NCBI GenBank assembly: GCA_964387935.1 | Contig: CAYLZN010000022.1 | Span: forward strand, 1 to 31,283 | Source: CAYLZN01 sp964387935 | GTDB lineage: Bacteria > Acidobacteriota > Vicinamibacteria > Vicinamibacterales > JAFNAJ01 | Length of the DNA stretch: 31,283 nt | Direction of reading: 5' to 3' | Shown: piece after piece, positions 27,560 to 31,283 of the stretch | Position numbering within the stretch: the stretch's first letter is position 1 | Layout: every line of letters starts with the position of its first letter | Notes under the pieces: generated by a model | The model's database searches: none | What the model saw: the letters and a program-made list of their open reading frames with translations, nothing else | What the model was told of the DNA's origin: nothing | Position numbers and translations under genes: made by a program

Positions 27560-28642
27560 ATGCGGAGGACCTCACTGCGTCTTCTCGCGTCATTCGTCCT
27601 GCTGGCGGCTGCCGCCTGCAGCCAGGGGTCTGGCCCCGCGTCTGAGCAGGCCGCCACGCCTGCCGGCTCGACCGGCGCTCCCGACCAGGCCAGTCTCGAG
27701 GCGTTCGCGCCGCTGCCCGACAAGGTCGCGCCGGCCACGGGCACGATCACCGCGGAGCAGGTCGCGCTCGGCCGCATGCTCTACTACGAGCCACGTCTCT
27801 CGAAGGACCAGACGATCTCGTGCAACTCGTGTCACGACCTGGCGAAGTACGGCGTGGACGGCGAGCCGACCTCGGACGGCCACAAGGGCCAGAAGGGGGA
27901 CCGCAACTCGCCGACCGTGTACAACGCCGCGGCCCATTTCGCCCAGTTCTGGGACGGCAGGGCTGCCGACGTCGAGGAGCAGGCCAAAGGTCCGGTGCTG
28001 AACCCGGTGGAGATGGCGCTCGGCTCGGAATCCCAGGCGGTGGCGGTGCTCGAGTCGATGCCCGAGTACGTGGCGGCGTTCAAGAAGGCATTCCCCGACG
28101 ACGCGAAGCCCATCACCTTCGACAACATGGCCAGGGCGATTGGCGCCTTCGAGCGGGGCCTGATGACCCCATCGCGGTGGGACGCGCTGCTCGAGGGCGA
28201 TCAGCACGCACTGACCCCGGAAGAGCGCGTCGGCCTGAAGACGTTCACCGACACCGGCTGCCAGGTGTGCCACAACGGAGCGCTGCTCGGCGGCACCTCG
28301 TACCAGCGGCTCGGCGTGATCCAGCCCTACCCTCGCGCGACGGATCCCGGGCGCGCGAAGGTCACGAAGGCCGAAGGCGACCGGTCGGTCTTCAAGGTGC
28401 CGTCACTGCGCAACGTCGAGAAGACGGGCCCGTTCTTCCACGACGGCGGCACCGAGACCCTCGAGCAGGCCGTGCGTGACATGGCCAAGTACCAGTTGGG
28501 CAAGGAGCTGACCGACCAGCAGACGAAGGAGATTCTCGACTTCCTGAAAGTGCTGACCGGGAGAATCGACCCCGAGTACATCAAGCCCCCGGCGTTGCCG
28601 CCGAGCACGGCCAGGACGCCAAAACCGGTCACGAGCGACTGA
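27560..28642 (+). CDS. Dihaem cytochrome c peroxidase (CcpA/MauG family), probable lipoprotein
   Basis: This 360-aa protein has a signal peptide ending in a lipobox-like LAAAAC (Cys20), a Ser/Gly/Pro-rich linker, and two haem c motifs: CNSCH at 88-92 and CQVCH at 234-238. Other family features are LGRMLYYEPRLS, RNSPTVYNA and FWDGRA, the LNPVEM segment, and FKVPSLRNVEKTGPFFHDG near the C-terminus. Such enzymes reduce H2O2 with electrons from small cytochromes, or carry out MauG-type oxidations. GGAG lies upstream of ATG 27560. It converges with the selenium-type peroxiredoxin gene, and both point to peroxide handling in this corner of the window. Confidence 0.94.
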   Translation: MRRTSLRLLASFVLLAAAACSQGSGPASEQAATPAGSTGAPDQASLEAFAPLPDKVAPATGTITAEQVALGRMLYYEPRLSKDQTISCNSCHDLAKYGVDGEPTSDGHKGQKGDRNSPTVYNAAAHFAQFWDGRAADVEEQAKGPVLNPVEMALGSESQAVAVLESMPEYVAAFKKAFPDDAKPITFDNMARAIGAFERGLMTPSRWDALLEGDQHALTPEERVGLKTFTDTGCQVCHNGALLGGTSYQRLGVIQPYPRATDPGRAKVTKAEGDRSVFKVPSLRNVEKTGPFFHDGGTETLEQAVRDMAKYQLGKELTDQQTKEILDFLKVLTGRIDPEYIKPPALPPSTARTPKPVTSD

Positions 28643-28696
28643 CGCGACGGCAAGGCAGGGTCGGAGGGTCCACACCATGCGCACGCTCGGACTCCA

Positions 28697-28715
28697 GGTC
28701 CGCGACGCGCGGACC
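28697..28715. terminator. Perfect 8-bp hairpin between convergent genes
   Basis: GGTCCGCG/CGCGGACC around an ACG loop lies 2 nt after the peroxiredoxin stop and 54 nt after the peroxidase stop. There is no T-run on either side, so it would be a non-canonical or RNA-stabilising terminator that could serve both directions. Confidence 0.45.
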
Positions 28716-28717
28716 CG

Positions 28718-29326
28718 CTACCTCTCCATCGACGGCTGCCACACCTTCCAGACGTTGCCCACCAGGTCCGGACCTGGCCTGAGCGTCGCCTGCCCGGGCT
28801 CCCAGCCGGCGGGGGTCGCTTCCGTGCCCTTGCTTGCCCGAACCAGCTGGAACGCCTGGATCTGCCTGATGGTCTCAGCGAACTTGCGACCCACCGGCGG
28901 GGTCAGCACCTCCATGGCCTGCACCACGCCGTCCGGATCGATGATGAACCGGCCCCGCATCTCGATGCCCTGGTGCTCGTCCCAGACACCGAACGCGCGA
29001 CCGACGTTGCCGGCCTGATCGGACGCCATGTAGAAGGGAACGCCGCCCTTCACCATCTTGGTCAATTCGTGGTCGTCCCACATCTTGTGGACGAAGTGGC
29101 TGTCGACGCTCACGGAGATGACCTCGACACCCAGGGCCTGCAGCGCAGAGTACTTGTCGGCGACCGCCGACACTTCGGTCGCTCACACGAAGGTGAAGTC
29201 ACCCGGGTAGAAACAGAGCAGGACCCACTTGCCGAGCAGGTCCGACAGCTTGATGTTCGTGAACGTACCTTTGTAGTACGCCGGCGCCTGGAAATCCGGC
29301 GCGTTCTGTCCGACGCGGGCGGTCAT
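28718..29326 (-). CDS. Peroxiredoxin, selenocysteine-containing (UGA read as Sec at 29183-29185)
   Basis: Read through one in-frame UGA, this is a 202-aa AhpC/Prx1-type peroxiredoxin. The N-terminal half (RVGQNAPDFQAPAYYKG, then LLCFYPGDFTFV) leads straight into ATEVSAVADKY, and the UGA at residue 48 sits exactly at the peroxidatic cysteine of the PxxxTxxC motif (Pro41, Thr45). Thirty or so nt downstream hold a 7-bp hairpin with a GGUC loop, as bacterial SECIS elements do. The resolving cysteine expected near the C-terminus is replaced (EATPAGWEPG, Thr171), and the only cysteine is Cys38, so it would be a 1-Sec enzyme reducing peroxides. AAGGAGG 8 nt before ATG 29326 sets the start; an ATG at 29437 with its own AGGAGG could add 37 residues. 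A plain nonsense mutation is the alternative. Automatic annotation will split it. Confidence 0.88.
29155..29172 (-). promoter_or_regulatory. Candidate bacterial SECIS hairpin in the peroxiredoxin gene
   Basis: On the mRNA strand, bases 11-17 after the UGA (UGUCGGC) pair perfectly with bases 22-28 (GCCGACA), leaving the tetraloop GGUC at bases 18-21. In E. coli fdhF the SelB-binding GGUC lies at nearly the same distance (19-22). A bulged U as in fdhF is not obvious. It lies wholly within the coding sequence. Confidence 0.75.
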
Positions 29327-29334
29327 ACGCAACG

Positions 29335-29341
29335 CCTCCTT
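29335..29341 (-). promoter_or_regulatory. Ribosome binding site for the peroxiredoxin
   Basis: AAGGAGG is 8 nt upstream of ATG 29324-29326, where peroxiredoxin homology begins. It is the main reason for choosing this start over the in-frame ATG at 29437. Confidence 0.75.
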
Positions 29342-29519
29342 GTGCAGGGACAACGAGTCGGTCGGCGGAGCAGTCGACGAGGGCTCGCCGAGGACGGCGC
29401 TCGTGGTGCGGGCGCAACCGGCAGGTGCATCTGCCATCGGGCCTCCTGACTCGGGGGCAAGACGGGCGGGGGCAGACAGCTCCAGAGGATACCGCTCCCG
29501 GCCGTACGCGGGAAAGCGC

Positions 29520-29525
29520 TATGAT
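29520..29525 (+). promoter_or_regulatory. Candidate -10 element for the N-acetyltransferase gene
   Basis: TATGAT ends 37 nt before ATG 29563. If it is the -10 box, the two ATGs at 29521 and 29524 lie upstream of the transcript start, which supports the 29563 start. Confidence 0.35.
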
Positions 29526-29562
29526 GCGGTCTTCTTCCCCCGTTGTGCCGGCAGACACCGCG

Positions 29563-30423
29563 ATGCTGAGCCCCGCTCTTCGCAGCCGTGTCCTCGAACG
29601 CCTTGGCTGTGGCGTGGCGATACCGGTCACGCTCGAAGGGCTGCACGCGGTGTACGGCGCGTGGTCACGCACCATGCCCTTCGACAACGTGCGAAAGATG
29701 ATCGCGCTGCGCACGGACGGCGCGCCGCTGCCGGGCAGCCGCGCCGAGGAATTCTTCGAACACTGGCTCGCACACGGGTGCGGCGGCACGTGCTGGCCGT
29801 CGAGCAATGCCCTGTTCGCCCTGCTCGGCGCAATCGGCTTCGAGGCACGACGTGTGGCAGGGTCGATGCGCGACCTCGGCGTGGTCAACCATGCGAGCGT
29901 CAAGGTCCGCGTGGAGGGACGGGACTGGCTCGTGGATTCGTCACTCCTCCACCACGTGCCGCTGCCGCTCGATGGCACGGTGTTCGTGGGTGACGATCCG
30001 ACCTTCGCAGTGGAGGTGGAGCCCGCAGAGACCACGCACGTCGTCTGGTCGCACACCCCTCCGAACACCTCCTACATCCCCTGCCGCCTGCTGGTCGATC
30101 CCGCCGACGCGCAGGCCTACGAGACGGGTTACGAGGCGTCGCGTGCGCGCAGCCCGTTCAACCAGCGCCTCTACGCGCGCCGGAATCGTCCGGGCGAACT
30201 CCTCGTGCTGGCCGGCCACACGAGGTTCTCGAAAACGAGCGCGGGGGTGACCTCCCGCGATCTGTCACCTGGGGAGGTGCGCGACGCGCTGCGCGATGAC
30301 ATCGGCCTGTCGTCGAGCCTCATCGACGCCTGGGTCAGGTCCGGCGGCCTCGAGGCGTCCTTCGAGCCGCCGCAAGGGCCGAAACCGCCGCCAGTGACTG
30401 GTCGGCCGCCGTCACAGCGCTGA
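29563..30423 (+). CDS. Arylamine N-acetyltransferase-like protein
   Basis: From ATG 29563 the protein is 286 aa. The NAT Cys-His-Asp triad is readable: Cys77 in HGCGGTCWPSSNALF, His110 in VVNHASVKV and Asp125 in WLVDSSLL, with the His-Asp spacing of 15 found in known NATs. The usual E-x-N after the cysteine is S-S-N here, and the Cys-His interval is about 5 shorter than in Salmonella NAT, so it is a divergent member. NATs move acetyl or other acyl groups from CoA to aromatic amines and are used in some biosynthetic pathways. ATG 29521 would add 14 residues with no family counterpart. It is divergent from the peroxiredoxin and ends 7 bp from the convergent GH3 gene. Confidence 0.82.
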   Translation: MLSPALRSRVLERLGCGVAIPVTLEGLHAVYGAWSRTMPFDNVRKMIALRTDGAPLPGSRAEEFFEHWLAHGCGGTCWPSSNALFALLGAIGFEARRVAGSMRDLGVVNHASVKVRVEGRDWLVDSSLLHHVPLPLDGTVFVGDDPTFAVEVEPAETTHVVWSHTPPNTSYIPCRLLVDPADAQAYETGYEASRARSPFNQRLYARRNRPGELLVLAGHTRFSKTSAGVTSRDLSPGEVRDALRDDIGLSSSLIDAWVRSGGLEASFEPPQGPKPPPVTGRPPSQR

Positions 30424-30430
30424 CGCAGCC

Positions 30431-31283
30431 CTATCGCACCAGCCCGTGCCCAACCGGAAAGATCCCCGGCAGCGCGATCGGCAGCCGGCCCGTGATCGGG
30501 GCCTCGCCCGCCAGGGCCCGCACGGCGGACACCTCCGCCCGATCGTAGAAATCGTAGGTGAGCATCACGGCCGGCAGGTCCGGCAGGAACATCGCCGCGT
30601 ACGGGTTGCCGAAGATGGTCGTCACGAACGGTTTCTGACGGGCCGCGCTCATGCGCGCGACATCCTGCAGCAGGCGCACGAGCGGCGCTGCGAGGTCCAT
30701 GCGACCGCTGCCCGAAGCCGTGCGCACGAACACGCTCGCCACCACGGCATCGAAGCGCGGCGCCATGGCCCGCACGAGCTCCACTTCGTTCGGCGTGCTC
30801 CGATCCGACAGCTCGATCGCCGTCAGGTCCGGCCAGCGCTTGCGCAGCTCCGGCGCGAACGTGCGCGACGGCGCCGCAATCCGCCAGCCCGACGGGTAGT
30901 CGAGCACCGACAGGTAGAGGACCGACGCCTCTCTGGGCATCTTCAACGGGACCGCATTGCGATCGTCCCTGATGAGCGTGATCGCCTTGCGGCTCACCTC
31001 GTCGGCCACCGCCTGGTGGGCGCGCGTCCCCACCCTGGCGGCGACGTCGTCCAGGCTCACCAGGCGCTGCCGATGCAGGCCCAGCCTCGCCTTGTGCTGG
31101 AGGAGGCGCATCACGGACGCGTCGAGCTGGCGCATGTCGATCTCGCCGCGCTCGACGGCCGCCTTGATCGCGGCGTGCGCGGCGCGATCGTCCGGCGAGT
31201 GCAGCACGACATCGACGCCGGCCTTCACCGCCCGCATGGCCGCCTCACCAGCGGGGAGCATCTTGGCCACCGCGTCCATGCTC
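30431..31283 (-). CDS. Glycoside hydrolase family 3 protein, N-terminal part beyond the right edge
   Basis: The visible 284 codons are the end of a GH3 enzyme of the beta-N-acetylhexosaminidase/beta-glucosidase type. The reading frame stays open to the window edge. The first visible residues (SMDAVAKMLPAGEAAMRAVKAG, DVVLHSPD) match the end of the GH3 barrel, just after the position of the catalytic nucleophile Asp, which lies outside. The rest corresponds to the C-terminal alpha/beta sandwich (KAITLIRDD, PLKMPREASVLYLSV, FGNPYAA, ALAGEAPITGRLPIALP). Such enzymes trim terminal beta-linked sugars from cell-wall or plant glycans. The apparent Met near 31279 is internal, not a start. Confidence 0.9.
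   Translation of the reverse strand, partial: SMDAVAKMLPAGEAAMRAVKAGVDVVLHSPDDRAAHAAIKAAVERGEIDMRQLDASVMRLLQHKARLGLHRQRLVSLDDVAARVGTRAHQAVADEVSRKAITLIRDDRNAVPLKMPREASVLYLSVLDYPSGWRIAAPSRTFAPELRKRWPDLTAIELSDRSTPNEVELVRAMAPRFDAVVASVFVRTASGSGRMDLAAPLVRLLQDVARMSAARQKPFVTTIFGNPYAAMFLPDLPAVMLTYDFYDRAEVSAVRALAGEAPITGRLPIALPGIFPVGHGLVR

Noticed and set aside
28718..29173. Separate short peroxiredoxin-like gene starting at GTG 29173
   Set aside because: It would lack the first 51 residues including the active site and has no ribosome binding site; it is the C-terminal part of the Sec protein.
29183..29185. TGA in the peroxiredoxin as a simple nonsense mutation or sequencing error
   Set aside because: Its exact position at the peroxidatic Cys codon and the SECIS-like hairpin with GGUC loop at the expected distance favour selenocysteine.

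Overview
The window is a gene-dense, very GC-rich bacterial chromosome segment. It has no rRNA, tRNA, CRISPR array or insertion sequence that I can see. The gene mix points to a soil-type Acidobacteriota, most like Vicinamibacteria: a Hanks-type kinase, a DUF1501/DUF1800 pair, S9 peptidase, a propeller-type sensor kinase, a TonB receptor with a carboxypeptidase-regulatory N-domain, and many Tat- and lipoprotein-type signal peptides. That taxonomic call is inference from gene content, not a database result.

Layout. 1-3622 (minus): DUF1800, DUF1501 and a membrane Ser/Thr kinase cut by the left edge. 3742-4491 (minus): a lipoprotein. 4596-8714 (plus): secreted S9 peptidase and an LctP-family permease, a tight pair. 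8729-17567 (minus): a five-gene cluster of TonB-dependent receptor, Tat-exported enolase-superfamily enzyme, 14-repeat propeller sensor kinase, NarL-type regulator and a second Tat-exported enolase-superfamily enzyme. 17800-19283 (minus): DhaL and DhaK, the latter with an internal in-frame gap. 19439-21594 (plus): secreted cupin, class II aldolase and HAD hydrolase. 21598-22245 (minus): a PIN toxin with an excisionase-like HTH partner. 22320-22928 (plus): an outer-membrane beta-barrel protein. 22940-25642 (minus): a periplasmic unknown, a tetratrico-type lipoprotein and a SnoaL/DUF4440-like protein. 25794-28642 (plus): a Tat-exported N-acyl-D-amino-acid deacylase-like amidohydrolase and a dihaem cytochrome c peroxidase lipoprotein. 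28718-29326 (minus): a peroxiredoxin read through an in-frame UGA. 29563-30423 (plus): an arylamine N-acetyltransferase-like protein. 30431-31283 (minus): a GH3 protein cut by the right edge.

How it may fit together (inference): 8.7-21.6 kb looks like a sugar or sugar-acid utilisation locus. A TIGR01782-like TonB receptor would import a glycan or acid sugar, two periplasmic dehydratase/epimerase-type enzymes would process it, the propeller kinase/regulator pair would sense it, and the divergent kinase, aldolase and phosphatase genes would handle ketose or ketose-phosphate intermediates.

The strongest single signal is the peroxiredoxin. A UGA stands exactly at the peroxidatic cysteine codon and is followed at the right distance by a 7-bp hairpin exposing GGUC, as in a bacterial SECIS. 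It is therefore very probably a selenoprotein, and it also lacks a resolving cysteine. The second is the DhaK, which lacks about 60 central residues including the region of the catalytic aspartate.
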